Below, one piece after another: positions 1 to 10,076 of a stretch of 64,000 nucleotides of DNA. Origin of the DNA: Streptomyces syringium (GTDB lineage Bacteria; Actinomycetota; Actinomycetes; Streptomycetales; Streptomycetaceae); contig NZ_JAGIOH010000001.1 in NCBI RefSeq assembly GCF_017876625.1, forward strand, positions 3,803,501-3,867,500. Reading direction: 5' to 3'. A program made the position numbers and the translations under genes. A model generated the notes under the pieces. It worked only from the letters and a program-made list of their open reading frames with translations, was not told the DNA's origin and did no database searches. The first letter of the stretch is position 1, and the number at the start of each line of letters is the position of its first letter.

Positions 1-399
1 GACGGGGGCAAGAAGGAAGAGGCCGGGAGGACCACGTCCTCGCAGTCGCCCGTGGCGGGCACGACGACGGGTGGCGGCACCGGTGGCGCCGCGCCGCAGA
101 GCAGCCACAAGGACGGCGACAAGTCCAAGACCATCGCCCCCGAGAAGTGCAGCAAGGCCTACGACGTCTACAACGACAAGACGAAGAAGTCCGCGCCCGA
201 CTTCAAGTACATCTACATCGACTCGGTGAAGGAGTGCCTCCAGGCCGCCGGCTGGAAGTACCGGGTCGACGTCGCGCCCGAGAACACCTGGGGCAAGGGC
301 ACGGTGCTCAACCAGGTGCCGGCCGCGGGTGACCCGTTCGACCCGAAGTCGCCGAGCGCGCAGTTCGTGCTCACCGTCTCGACGGGCGACCCCGCGTAA
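1..399 (+). CDS. C-terminal end of a PASTA-like (probably Ser/Thr kinase) protein, partial
   Basis: The reading frame is open from the first base, so the start lies left of the window. The visible 132 residues begin with a Lys/Glu- and Thr/Gly/Ser-rich linker (residues 1-50). A compact domain follows, with two cysteines about 35 residues apart and a closing stretch of the form G-x-V-x-x-Q-x-P-x-x-G ... F-V-L-T-V-S-T-G. That closing pattern is typical of PASTA repeats, which follow the membrane segment in eukaryote-type Ser/Thr kinases. The kinase identity is inferred, because no catalytic residues are in the window. The gene ends at a strong hairpin and converges on bpa. Confidence 0.6.
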   Translation, partial: DGGKKEEAGRTTSSQSPVAGTTTGGGTGGAAPQSSHKDGDKSKTIAPEKCSKAYDVYNDKTKKSAPDFKYIYIDSVKECLQAAGWKYRVDVAPENTWGKGTVLNQVPAAGDPFDPKSPSAQFVLTVSTGDPA

Positions 400-414
400 G
401 GTCCCGCACACGCG

Positions 415-450
415 CGTGCCCGGTGCGTCCTGCGGGACGCACCGGGCACG
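415..450. terminator. Bidirectional hairpin terminator
   Basis: A perfect 16-bp inverted repeat (415-430 with 435-450, loop TGCG) lies between two convergent genes, 15 bases after the PASTA protein stop. It has no T tract, as usual for actinobacterial terminators. Confidence 0.75.
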
Positions 451-492
451 AACTGCTCGGTGACTTCGGGGAGCCGCGGAATCCTGACGGAT

Positions 493-1050
493 CTACAGAT
501 ACGGGCCCGAGCGGGCACCGCCATGGTGGCCCTCGTCGTCGTCCTCACCCATCACGCCGGGCGGCAGAGCCCTGCGCATCTGCTCCAACTGGGCGCGCGC
601 CGCCATCTGCTGGGCGAACAGCGCGGTCTGGATGCCGTGGAACAGACCCTCCAGCCAGCCGACCAACTGCGCCTGCGCGATGCGCAGTTCGGCCTCGGTC
701 GGAATGGCGTCGTCGGTGAACGGGAGCGACAGGCGCTCCAGCTCCTCCACCAACTCCGGCGCCAGGCCGTCCTCCAGCTCCTTGACGGAGCTGTGGTGGA
801 TGTCCTTGAGCCGGACCCGGCTCGCCTCGTCCAGAGGAGCCGCCCGGACCTCCTCCAGCAGCTGCTTGATCATGCTGCCGATGCGCATGACCTTCGCCGG
901 CTGTTCGACCATCTCCGTCACCGGGACCTCGCGCGACTCGTCGTCACCGACCCCGCCGCCGGGGTTGGCGTTGCCGAGAGCCATGCCGTCCGGGCCTACG
1001 ACCAGGACCTGTGGGCTCTCCTGCGACCGTTCATTCCTCGGCATCTCCAT
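493..1050 (-). CDS. bpa: Bacterial proteasome activator Bpa (PafE-like)
   Basis: The 185-residue product matches the Bpa/PafE family (DUF2587), the ATP-independent ring that opens the 20S proteasome gate and helps degrade unfolded proteins in the cytoplasm. A disordered acidic N-terminus (residues 1-45) is followed by the helical core (about 50-160), which contains the sequence VTEMVEQPAKVMRIGSM. The extreme C-terminus is G-P-Y-L, corresponding to the GQYL (HbYX-like) tail that docks Mycobacterium Bpa into the proteasome alpha ring. The start is taken at the MEMPRN methionine because the upstream extension is Arg/Cys-rich and not conserved in type; the second ATG two codons later is an alternative. 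Confidence 0.88.
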   Translation of the reverse strand: MEMPRNERSQESPQVLVVGPDGMALGNANPGGGVGDDESREVPVTEMVEQPAKVMRIGSMIKQLLEEVRAAPLDEASRVRLKDIHHSSVKELEDGLAPELVEELERLSLPFTDDAIPTEAELRIAQAQLVGWLEGLFHGIQTALFAQQMAARAQLEQMRRALPPGVMGEDDDEGHHGGARSGPYL

Positions 1051-1116
1051 GCCGCCATTCTCTCGCACCCGTGGTTTCCCCCGGTTGATGCCCCCGTACA
1101 CGCCTGATCCACCTTC

Positions 1117-1150
1117 CTCGCACGCCCCGGGTCGTACTCCGGCGTGCGAG
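1117..1150 (-). terminator. Hairpin terminator of the ABC transporter operon
   Basis: A perfect 10-bp inverted repeat (1117-1126 with 1141-1150) lies 4 bases beyond the permease stop codon, before bpa. Confidence 0.6.
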
Positions 1151-1153
1151 GGC

Positions 1154-4100
1154 CTATCCCGCGCGCCGGGGCAGTGCCGTGCGGGACCGCGTGGAACAGG
1201 CCGCGAGCAGGCCGGCGAGCACCGGGACACCCACCGCGAGCACCGTCAGCGTGGACCAGGGCAGCTCGATCGGGGTATGGGCGGGGACCAGCGGATCGCG
1301 GCGCATGGCGGCCAGCGCGTCGCGCCCGTCGACCAGCCGGAGCGCCACTGCGGGCACCACTCCGGCGACGGAGCCCAGCAGCACGCCGAGCCCCGCGACG
1401 CCCGCGCACTGGAAGCCGGCGAAGCCGCGCCGCACCCCCGGCGGCGCGCCCACCGCGCTGAGCGTGGTCAGATCGGCCTCCGCGTCCGCCTTGGCCAGAC
1501 CGGTGGTGACGACGGCGGCCCCTATGGTCACCACGCCCGCGAAGACGGCGAGGACCATCAGGAAGAAGTCGTCCGCGTCGCTCTGGGGCCCGCGCTCGAT
1601 GTAGAGGCTGGTCGCCGCGTCCCCCCGGTCGAGGACGGCGTTCGCCCGCTCCTCCTCGGCCTTGTCCGGGGTGTGGCGCACGGCGTAGAAGGACCCCGCC
1701 GGGGCGGTGTGCAGATTCAGCCGCTGCGCGAGGACGGCGGGCAGGATCAGCCGCACGCCGGGCGTGGCGGCATAGGCCTCGGGGGCGACGTAGGCGTCGA
1801 GGAAGACCTTGCGGGACGGGTCCGGGGGCGCGGGGCGGGTGGGGGCCACAGGGCCCCTGTGGCCGGTGGTACGGCCGGAGCCGCTGCCCCGGTCGCCCGG
1901 CCCGGTCGTGCCGGGAGCGCTGTGCGGGCCGGTGGTGCCGGGCGTGCCCGGGGTGCCGGCCGTCGTGAGCGGCTCACCGGTCGGGGTGATCTTCAGCTGG
2001 ACGCGGCCGTCCTGCGCGTAGGCGCTGTTCAGGAGCACCGGTTTGCCCTCGGCCAGGGCCCTTTCGGCCGCCGGGTCGCGCAGCCCGACGTAGGTGCGCA
2101 GCAGCCGGGCGTCGCCGACCAGGACCTTCTCCCCGGCGTCGCCGATGGGGGAGAAACCGCCGGCGTCCACGCACTCGGGGCCGCGCCGCAGCCGCCGGTG
2201 TTCCTCCGCGCTGAGGCGCTCGGCGAGGTCCCGGCCGGTCGGTCCCTCCAGCGGGCAGCGGTGGGTGGCGGGGCGGACGAGCTCGATCTCGCCGCAGTCG
2301 TCCCCGGCGGCGCGGGTGTAGCAGTCGGCGCCCGCCCAGACCCGGTCGACGTCGGCACGCTCACCGGTGACCGGAAGGGCGTGCTCCATGGCCCGGCGGA
2401 GAGCGGGCAGCGCCTTCTCCGGGTGCCCGCCCTCGTTCGCGTACGAGTCGACCAGCAGCGCGACCGTGCCGGGCCGCAGCAGCGGCTCGTATCCGAAGCG
2501 GTCCTCGGCGACCAGGCTGACCGTGTACGTCGCCACCGCGACCGTCCCGGCCACCGCGGCGGTCACGGCGGCGACGGCGGGGGCGGTGCGGCCGCGGTTG
2601 CGGGCCGCGTCGCGCAGCGCGAACCGGGCGGCGAGCGGCAGCCGGCTTCCGAACCGGGCGCAGGCGCCGACCAGCACGGGGACACACGCCAGCATGCCGA
2701 GTTCGGCGACGACCGAGCCCGCGGCGACGACTGCCCAGCCGCTGCCCGTCGCCCCGCCGACCAGGGCGAGGCCGCCGCCCAGCAGGATCGCCGCGAGGCC
2801 GAGCGCCGGCAGCACCCGGGAGCCGTGCCGCACGCCGCGGCGGCCGGCCAGCGACTGGAGCACCGACTGGCGGCCCGCGACGAGCGCGGGGACGAGCGCG
2901 GCCAGCACGCCCGTGAGCACTCCGAGGCCGACGATGGTCAGCAGGTGCGACGGAACGGCGGTGACGGGCCCGAAGCGCTGCCCGTCCCACTCCTCGAACA
3001 CCGGTCGGCACAGCACGCTGAGCCCGAGCCCGAGGAGCACCCCGAGGACGGCGCCGGCGGTGCCGAGCACCACGCCGCCCGCCAGCACCACGGCCCGTAG
3101 CTGCCCGCGGTCGGCGCCGCAGATGCCGATCAGCCCGAGCTGACGGCGGGCGCGGCGGGCCCCCACGGCGAAGGCCGGGCCCGCGAGCAGCACGATCTCC
3201 AGGACCGCCATTGCGGCGACGGTCGCCAGCGCCACGGTCGCCCGGCGGGAGCCCATGCCGGTGTCCGTGGCGGAGCCGGGTCCGATGCCGACGCCCGGCG
3301 TCCGGGCGGCCGGCACGGCGGCATCCGGCGGCGGGTCGCGCAGCACGGCGCGGGAGCGGACGAGCACGCCGCGCTCGTTGGCGGCCCGTACGTCCTGCCA
3401 GGTCACCCCGCCGTCCTTGGCGGCGACGTAGTACTCCTTGGGCATCGGGTGCGGTGGCGCGGCCCGTTTGTCGCGCTCGGCCTGGGCCCGCCACGGTTCG
3501 ATCACGGCGTGCGGCCGGGCGATGAGGTACTCGCCGTTCAGATCGCCCGGCAGCTCCACGGCCGCGGTGATCCGGAACTCCCGGGCCAGGCCCTTGATCC
3601 GGGTGTGCGAGCCGACGTGCAGCCCGGAGGACTCCAGGAAGGCGGTGGTGGCGGCCAGTTCGTGGGGCTCGTCGGGCAGGAGGCCGCGGCGGACGTCGAC
3701 CTTGCCGCGCAGCAAGGCGTCGGCGGCGGGCATCTCCCGGACGGTGACGCGCCGCAGCCCGTGGGTCGTGCGGACCAGCCCGTCGACGTCCTCCGAGGTG
3801 ACCGTGCGGGTGCCCTTGGGCAGCAGGGTGGCGAGGACGGCGGCGACGTCGACGGGCCGGCCCGCGGCACCGTCGTTCTCCGTCTCGTCCGCGCTGCCGC
3901 GCGGGGTCCCCACGCGGCTCGCGTCGGGCATCTGCACGACCGGCCCCGGGCCGTACCCGGCGTCGCTGAACTGCGCGTCCGCCGCACCCAGTTCCCGGGT
4001 GACCTCCTGCGCCCGGGTCGGACCGGCGCTGTGGTACGTCACGTCCGCCACCGTCACGGCCAGCACCGGCAGCGCGATCATGACGACGACGAGCGCGCTG

Positions 4101-4200
4101 CGGGCCTTGGCGCGCAGCGCGTCACGACGGGCGATCCGCAGGGCCGCACGCCAGGCGGGGATGCCCGTGACGCGCGGCACGCGTATGCCGGAGACGCGCT

Positions 4201-4204
<4 letters not shown>
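1154..4204 (-). CDS. FtsX-like ABC transporter permease
   Basis: A 1016-residue integral membrane protein with the architecture of large FtsX/MacB-type permeases. It has one N-terminal membrane helix after a basic stretch (residues about 20-55), a long extracytoplasmic region (60-310), a block of membrane helices (310-560), a second long extracytoplasmic region (560-860) rich in Gly/Thr/Pro near 750-800, and a final set of helices (870-1005). Such permeases work with an LolD/MacB-type ATPase in export, mechanotransmission or antibiotic-peptide responses; no substrate can be assigned. It begins with GTG inside the GTGA overlap with the ATPase gene, so the two are translationally coupled. Confidence 0.88.
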
Positions 4205-4962
<758 letters not shown>

Positions 4963-5139
4963 GGTGCGGTGCTTCCCCTTGGGTGGGCCGGTCGGCGGGC
5001 CGTGGCTGGGCCCTATGTATACCTCCTGCACCCGTTCGGAGGACAGAACCGATGCACGGCCCATGCGCAGCCCCGGCGCGCCGTCCGTTAGGCGAGTACC
5101 GGGGATCAAACGTGGAACCGGCGCGGAACCGGGGCCGCG

Positions 5140-5871
5140 TCAGCCGCGGCGCAGCCGCAGACCGAGGAAGCCCAGGCCGAGGCCGGTGAGGGTCATGCCG
5201 GTACCGAGCGGCAGGACGCGCATGACCGGGTCGGACGACTCCTCGGCGTGCTCGGAGCCCGTGGCGTCCAGGGCGTCCCAGGGGCCCGCGCTCGGCTCGT
5301 ACGTACGTGGGGCGGGCCCGGGGACGTACGGCTGTGCGGCTTCGAGGCGGGCCCGGGGCGGTGGGGTGTTGAAGGGCGGCTCGGGCGCCGCGGCGGGCTC
5401 GCGGGCCGGTTCCGGGCTCTCGGCGGGCGGCTGTGGGGCCGAGGGGGAGCCGGAGGGCTCGGCGGACGCGGCGGCGCTGTCGGCGGGGCTGTCGGGCGAG
5501 GACGTGGCCCGGCCGGGGTGCGTGCGGCCTTCCCCGGCCGTGCTCCCGGCGAGCCGCTCGGTGAGCAGGGAGGACGACGAGGAGGGGGAGGGGATCACGC
5601 GGAGCGGTGCGAGGGGGGCGGAGGCGGGGGGCGCGGACGGAGGTGCGCTGGGGACGGCCTTTTCCTCGGCGTGCGCGCCGGTGGCTATGAGCAGGAGGGC
5701 CGTGAAGGCCGTAAAGAACAGTCCGGCTGTGGCCACCGGCCATCCGGTCGGTGTTCCGGCCTGTGTGCCCGCCTGTGCCCCGGCCTGTGTGCCGACCGAG
5801 CTCGTCGTCTTCCGCACTCCGCCACCCACGGCGCCACCCTTCGCAGGAGCCACCCCCTCCCGACACACCAA
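5140..5871 (-). CDS. Proline/serine-rich membrane-anchored hypothetical protein
   Basis: I do not recognise this family. The protein (up to 243 residues) has an N-terminal membrane segment (about residues 45-66, ending in an A-H-A-E junction that could be a signal-peptidase site), then about 145 residues dominated by Ala, Pro, Ser and Glu. It ends with a second hydrophobic segment followed by the basic tail LRLRRG. The layout resembles a sortase-like or tail-anchored surface protein, but there is no LPxTG/LAxTG motif. The start is uncertain: GTG codons 7, 14 and 19 codons inside the frame are also possible. The composition makes codon-level support weak, although the gene fills an otherwise empty 0.8-kb gap. 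Confidence 0.55.
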   Translation of the reverse strand: MVCREGVAPAKGGAVGGGVRKTTSSVGTQAGAQAGTQAGTPTGWPVATAGLFFTAFTALLLIATGAHAEEKAVPSAPPSAPPASAPLAPLRVIPSPSSSSSLLTERLAGSTAGEGRTHPGRATSSPDSPADSAAASAEPSGSPSAPQPPAESPEPAREPAAAPEPPFNTPPPRARLEAAQPYVPGPAPRTYEPSAGPWDALDATGSEHAEESSDPVMRVLPLGTGMTLTGLGLGFLGLRLRRG

Positions 5872-6014
5872 GCCTCACACGCCCCCGGGCCACCTGCCCG
5901 CTGAACGGCCAGGTGGGTGACAGGGCGCCGAATGGTTGACCAGGAGTGACGGGAGGGTGGTGAGTGTCGACGGCCTACGGGTGGGGTGGGAGAGGCGGTA
6001 CAGGTGGGGGCGAA

Positions 6015-6054
6015 ACGGGTACGGCCGGTGCCCACCGGCACCGGCCGTACCCGT
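6015..6054 (-). terminator. Hairpin terminator downstream of the quinone oxidoreductase gene
   Basis: A perfect 18-bp stem (6015-6032 with 6037-6054, loop CACC) lies 47 bases beyond the stop codon of the leftward oxidoreductase gene. The remaining bases 5872-6100 hold the upstream region of the proline-rich protein and nothing else I can identify. Confidence 0.75.
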
Positions 6055-6100
6055 CACATCGCGCGATCTCTCATGCCGTGATCCCTCGCGTCGTGACCCC

Positions 6101-7078
6101 TCACGTCGTGAGGAGCACCTTCCCCACGTGCGAGCTCTCCTCCAGCACGCGGTGCGCGGCGGCGGCGTCCCGCATCGGCATCGTCCGGTCGACCACCGCC
6201 CGTACCCGCCCGCCGGCGATCAGCGGCCAGACGTGCTCCCGGACCGCCGCCACGATCGTGGCCTTCTCCGCCGGGGGCCGTGCGCGCAGCGAGGTCGCCG
6301 TCACGGCCGCCCGCTTCGTCAGCAGCTTGCCCAGGTCCAGCTCGCCCTTGCGGCCGCCCTGGAGACCGATGATCGCCAGCCGGCCGCTGACGGCGAGGGC
6401 GTCCACGTTCCGCTGGAGGTACTTCGCGCCGACGATGTCGAGGATGACGTCCGCGCCGACGCCGCCCGTGACCTTGTCCAGCTCCTCGACGAAGTCCTGC
6501 TCGCGGTAGTCGATGAGGATGTCCGCGCCCAGCTCACGACAGCGTTCGAGCTTCTCCGGCCCGCCCGCCGTGACCGCGACCCGCGCGCCCACGGCCTTCG
6601 CCAACTGCACGGCCATGGTGCCGATGCCGCTGCCGCCGCCGTGCACGAGGAAGGTCTCGCCGGGGCGCAGCTGGGCGACGAGGAAGACGTTCGACCAGAC
6701 CGTGGCCGTCACCTCGGGCAGCGCGGCGGCGGTGACGAGGTCGACGCCGTCGGGCACGGGCAGCAGCTGGCCCACCGGCACGCAGACCTTCTCCGCGTAG
6801 CCGCCGCCGGACAGCAGCGCGCAGACCTCGTCGCCGACCGCCCAGCCGCTCACACCGGGCCCGAGCGCCGCGATCCGGCCGGAGCACTCCAGGCCCGGGT
6901 ACGGGGAGGCACCGGGCGGCGGGTCGTAGAACCCCTGGCGCTGCATCAGGTCGGCGCGGTTGACACCGCCGGCCACGACCTCGACCAGGACCTCTCCCGC
7001 GTCGGGTACCGGGTCGGGGACCTCGGCCCAGACGAGGGCGTCGGGTCCGCCGGGTTCGGGAATGGTGATCGCATGCAT
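6101..7078 (-). CDS. NAD(P)H:quinone oxidoreductase (zinc-independent medium-chain dehydrogenase)
   Basis: A 325-residue member of the quinone oxidoreductase (QOR) branch of the medium-chain dehydrogenase superfamily. The N-terminal GroES-like fold includes the typical NRADLMQRQGFYDPPPG segment, and the Rossmann motif is HGGGSGIGTMAVQLAKA near residue 145. The structural and catalytic zinc ligands of alcohol dehydrogenases are absent, as expected for this branch. The ATG is preceded by GGAGTAG at good spacing, which selects it over an upstream in-frame GTG/ATG. It is likely transcribed alone, since a hairpin follows and 134 bp separate it from the channel gene. Confidence 0.9.
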   Translation of the reverse strand: MHAITIPEPGGPDALVWAEVPDPVPDAGEVLVEVVAGGVNRADLMQRQGFYDPPPGASPYPGLECSGRIAALGPGVSGWAVGDEVCALLSGGGYAEKVCVPVGQLLPVPDGVDLVTAAALPEVTATVWSNVFLVAQLRPGETFLVHGGGSGIGTMAVQLAKAVGARVAVTAGGPEKLERCRELGADILIDYREQDFVEELDKVTGGVGADVILDIVGAKYLQRNVDALAVSGRLAIIGLQGGRKGELDLGKLLTKRAAVTATSLRARPPAEKATIVAAVREHVWPLIAGGRVRAVVDRTMPMRDAAAAHRVLEESSHVGKVLLTT

Positions 7079-7212
7079 GGTCGCGAGGCTACTCCCGGGG
7101 CCTGCGAGGCACACGCGACGCGTGGGCCTGTTTTCCTCGCCGGTTCGCTTCTCTCCGGCGGGCGTTGGAGAAACATGGGGGCAACGTGGGAGCGGGGGGG
7201 CCGGAGGGCCGG

Positions 7213-8340
7213 TTACGCGCCGGACCCGTTGGGCCGCGCCCGGACGATCGTGATCAGGCGGTCCGTCGTCTTCAGCGGGCTCGCCTCGGGGTCGTCGTAG
7301 CCGATCAGCCGGTGCCCGCGCAGGACGGAGACCACGAGGTCGTCCGTGTCCCGCACGCCGCGCCCCACCTCGGACTTGACCACCGGCCGCTCGACGAGGT
7401 CGAGGCCGCTGCCCTGCTGGATCAGGTCCTCCATGACCGTGCCCGCGCTGGGGCTGAGCACGGACAGCCCGAGCAGCCGGCCCGCCGCGCTCGCGCTCGT
7501 GATCACGGCGTCCGCGCCGGACTGCCGCAGCAGCGGGGCGTTCTCCTCCTCCCGTACGGCCGCGACGATCTTCGCGCCGCGGTTGAGCTGGCGCGCGGTG
7601 AGCGTGACGAGCACGGCGGTGTCGTCGCGCTGGGTGGCGATGATGATCTGACGGGCCTTCTGGACCTCGGCGCGCAACAGCACGTCGCTGCGGGTCGCGT
7701 CACCGACGACGCCCGCGTATCCGTGCGCGGTCGCCGACTCGACGACCTTGGGGTTCGGGTCGACGACCACGACCCGCGCGTTGGCCAGCCCGGTCGCGGT
7801 GAGGGTCTGCACGGCCGACCTGCCCTTCGTCCCGAAGCCGATGACGACGGTGTGCTCTCGCAAGGCGGACCTCCATCGGGTCAAGCGCCACTGGTCACGG
7901 GTCCGCTCGGTGAGGACCTCGAGGGTGGTGCCGACCAGAATGATCAGGAAGAGAACGCGCAGCGGCGTCACGAGCAGCACATTGCTCAGTCGGGCGCTGT
8001 CGCTGTACGGGACGATGTCGCCGTATCCGGTGGTGGACAGGGTGACGGTGGAGTAATAGACGGCGTCGAGGAAGTCGACCTTGCCGTCGGCGTTGTCGTG
8101 GTAGCCGGCGCTGTCCGAGTAGACGATGAGGACCGTCGCGACCATGACCAACAGCGCCATGAGCAGCCGCCGGGCCACCTGGCGGAGCGGGCCCGCCGTG
8201 TAGCGGGGCAACATGATCCGGTGCTCGGTGTCGTGCTGGCCCGCACGGTCCGCCGGGGAGACGCCGTGGTGAGCGGGCGGGGAGACGGCCGGGTCCGGGT
8301 GCGTGGAACGGTCGGTGGCGTCGTGGGCGGGCAGCTTCAC
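7213..8340 (-). CDS. Two-helix potassium channel with cytoplasmic RCK/TrkA-N domain
   Basis: A 375-residue MthK/Kch-like channel. A first membrane helix (about residues 53-73) is followed by a pore loop with the K+ selectivity filter TTGYGD, a second helix, then a cytoplasmic Rossmann-type RCK domain. The nucleotide/ligand-binding motif is VVIGFGTKG, followed by a TrkA-C-like region. The protein probably forms tetramers gated by a ligand bound to the RCK ring. The GTG start overlaps the TGA of the moeA-like gene by 4 bases, so it is the last gene of the molybdenum-cofactor-type operon. That linkage is unexpected, and no functional reason is visible. Confidence 0.9.
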   Translation of the reverse strand: MKLPAHDATDRSTHPDPAVSPPAHHGVSPADRAGQHDTEHRIMLPRYTAGPLRQVARRLLMALLVMVATVLIVYSDSAGYHDNADGKVDFLDAVYYSTVTLSTTGYGDIVPYSDSARLSNVLLVTPLRVLFLIILVGTTLEVLTERTRDQWRLTRWRSALREHTVVIGFGTKGRSAVQTLTATGLANARVVVVDPNPKVVESATAHGYAGVVGDATRSDVLLRAEVQKARQIIIATQRDDTAVLVTLTARQLNRGAKIVAAVREEENAPLLRQSGADAVITSASAAGRLLGLSVLSPSAGTVMEDLIQQGSGLDLVERPVVKSEVGRGVRDTDDLVVSVLRGHRLIGYDDPEASPLKTTDRLITIVRARPNGSGA

Positions 8341-10076
8341 GGCGTACCGCCGGTGCCTGTGGTGGTGTCGGCGCTGATGCCGATCCCGTCGGCCGTCCAC
8401 GGCAGGTCGAGGATCTCGGCCTCGGCGCCCTGGTCCGCACCGCCGGGCGGGACGACGGCCAGCGCGTCGGCGGCGGCGATGCCGCGCAGCATGGCGGGGC
8501 CGTGGAAGCGGAGCGGACGCGCCCGGTCACCGTGCTGGTAGACCACCGGAATCAGGCGCGTGTCGACGGGGTGGCCCTGGACCGCCTCGGTCAGCCGTGC
8601 CCGGTAGGGAGGCGGGGCCGGGCGGGCGGAGAGCGTGCGGAGCAGCGGCTCGGCGAGGGTGAGCAGCCCGGAGACGGCGGCGAGGGGATTGCCGGGAAGC
8701 CCGACCAGATACCGGCCGGGCGCGAGGCGGGCGAGCAGCATCGGGTGGCCCGGTCGCACCTGGACACCGTCGACGAGCTGTTCGGCGCCGAGGCGGCGGA
8801 GGGTGGGGTGGACGTGGTCGACGGGCCCCGCGGCCGTGCCGCCCGTGGTGACGACGACGTCGGCGGTCGACGCGGAGACGGCGGTGTGCAGCGCCTCCGG
8901 GTCGTCACCCACGTGCCGGGTCGCCACGACTTCCGCGCCGAGCGCGCGCAGCCAGGGGCCGAGCAGGGGGCCGAGCGCGTCCCGGATCCGGCCGTCGTGG
9001 GGCAGACCCGCGCGCAGCAGCTCGTCGCCGAGGACGAGGACCTCCACCCGGGGGCGGGAAGTGACGGTCAGTTCGTCGTAGCCCGCGGCGGCGGCGAGAC
9101 CGAGCACGACGGGGGTGACGAGGGCGCCGGCGGGCAGCAGCGCGTCGCCCCGGCGGCACTCCTGGCCCCGGGGCCGGATGTCCTGGCCCTGGGTGATGTG
9201 CCGACTGGCGTAGAGCTCGCGGCCCTCGCCGCGCACCTTGCCGTGCTCGCTGCGCAGGACGGCGGTGGCGCCGGGGGGCACACGGGCGCCGGTGGCGATC
9301 CGGACGGCGTCGCCGTCGCTGAGGGGCGCGGCCTCGGCGTGACCGGCGAGGATGCCGGTGCCGGTGCTGGTTCCCGTGCCTTCGGGGGTGGCGTTCTCCG
9401 AGGGGAGCCGCCAGGGCCCGGGGCCCGCGACAGCCCAGCCGTCCATGGCGGAGGTGTCGAAGGACGGCAGGTCGGTGAGCGCGGCGAGGGGCTCGGCGAG
9501 GGTCTGGCCCAGCGCCTCGCCGAGGGGGCGCACGACCGACGGGAGAGGCTGGGCGGCGCGGGCGGCGGCGGTACGGGCGGCGTGCCAGGGCGTGGCGTGC
9601 GCGCGGGCCTCGGGGGCTTCGTTCGGCACGTCGGCGGGCTGGTCGGGCTCGGTGGTCCGGTTCGGCTCGGGGGGCCGGTTCGGCTCGGGGGACGGATCGG
9701 GCCGGCGGGAGCGGTCGTCGGCGGCGGGCCGGTCACCGGACGCCGCTTCGCTGAAGGGGTCGCTGTTGAACAACTCGTCGTTGAACGAGGAGCCCTTGGA
9801 GGGACCGTCGGAAGGGGTGGCGGAGGCGCTGCGGCTGGAGGCGCCGTCGGCGGCGCTGTCGGCGGCGTGGGCGTCCTGGGGCGCGGGTCCTCCCCAGTCC
9901 TCGGCGGCCCAGTCGGCCACGTTCCAGCGCACCGTTTCCGCGAGGTCCGAGGCACGTTGTGGCCGGCGGACGTGGCTCTCGCGCCGGTCGCCCGATGTCC
10001 TCCGGTCGTCGGCGAACAGCGCGAGCGCCTCTTCGGCCGCACGGTCCAGAGCAGCGTCCGCGTCCCGGTCCGTCAC
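8337..10076 (-). CDS. moeA: Molybdopterin molybdotransferase MoeA-like protein with long disordered N-terminus
   Basis: A 579-residue protein. Residues 1-170 are low-complexity (Pro/Glu/Asn/Arg repeats of the form PEPNR) and unlike a normal MoeA. From about 175 the standard family begins: PLPSVVRPLGEALG, then DLPSFDTSAMDGWAV, a GAxVPxGATAV stretch and the MoCF-BD domain containing TTGGTAAGPVD. MoeA inserts molybdate into adenylylated molybdopterin. The typical length is about 400-420, so the extra length is all N-terminal. The GTG start lies within the GTGA overlap with the mobA-like gene. The order mobA-moeA-channel implies one transcript. Confidence 0.88.
   Translation of the reverse strand: MTDRDADAALDRAAEEALALFADDRRTSGDRRESHVRRPQRASDLAETVRWNVADWAAEDWGGPAPQDAHAADSAADGASSRSASATPSDGPSKGSSFNDELFNSDPFSEAASGDRPAADDRSRRPDPSPEPNRPPEPNRTTEPDQPADVPNEAPEARAHATPWHAARTAAARAAQPLPSVVRPLGEALGQTLAEPLAALTDLPSFDTSAMDGWAVAGPGPWRLPSENATPEGTGTSTGTGILAGHAEAAPLSDGDAVRIATGARVPPGATAVLRSEHGKVRGEGRELYASRHITQGQDIRPRGQECRRGDALLPAGALVTPVVLGLAAAAGYDELTVTSRPRVEVLVLGDELLRAGLPHDGRIRDALGPLLGPWLRALGAEVVATRHVGDDPEALHTAVSASTADVVVTTGGTAAGPVDHVHPTLRRLGAEQLVDGVQVRPGHPMLLARLAPGRYLVGLPGNPLAAVSGLLTLAEPLLRTLSARPAPPPYRARLTEAVQGHPVDTRLIPVVYQHGDRARPLRFHGPAMLRGIAAADALAVVPPGGADQGAEAEILDLPWTADGIGISADTTTGTGGTP

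Noticed and set aside
632..3100. Long open frame on the plus strand opposite bpa and the ABC permease
   Set aside because: It is Arg/Gly/Pro/Ala-rich antisense noise over well-supported genes, a normal effect of high GC content.
5013..5060. Promoter for the ABC operon with TATACAT -10
   Set aside because: The -10-like box is good but there is no credible -35 at 16-18 bases, so it is only mentioned in the ATPase entry.
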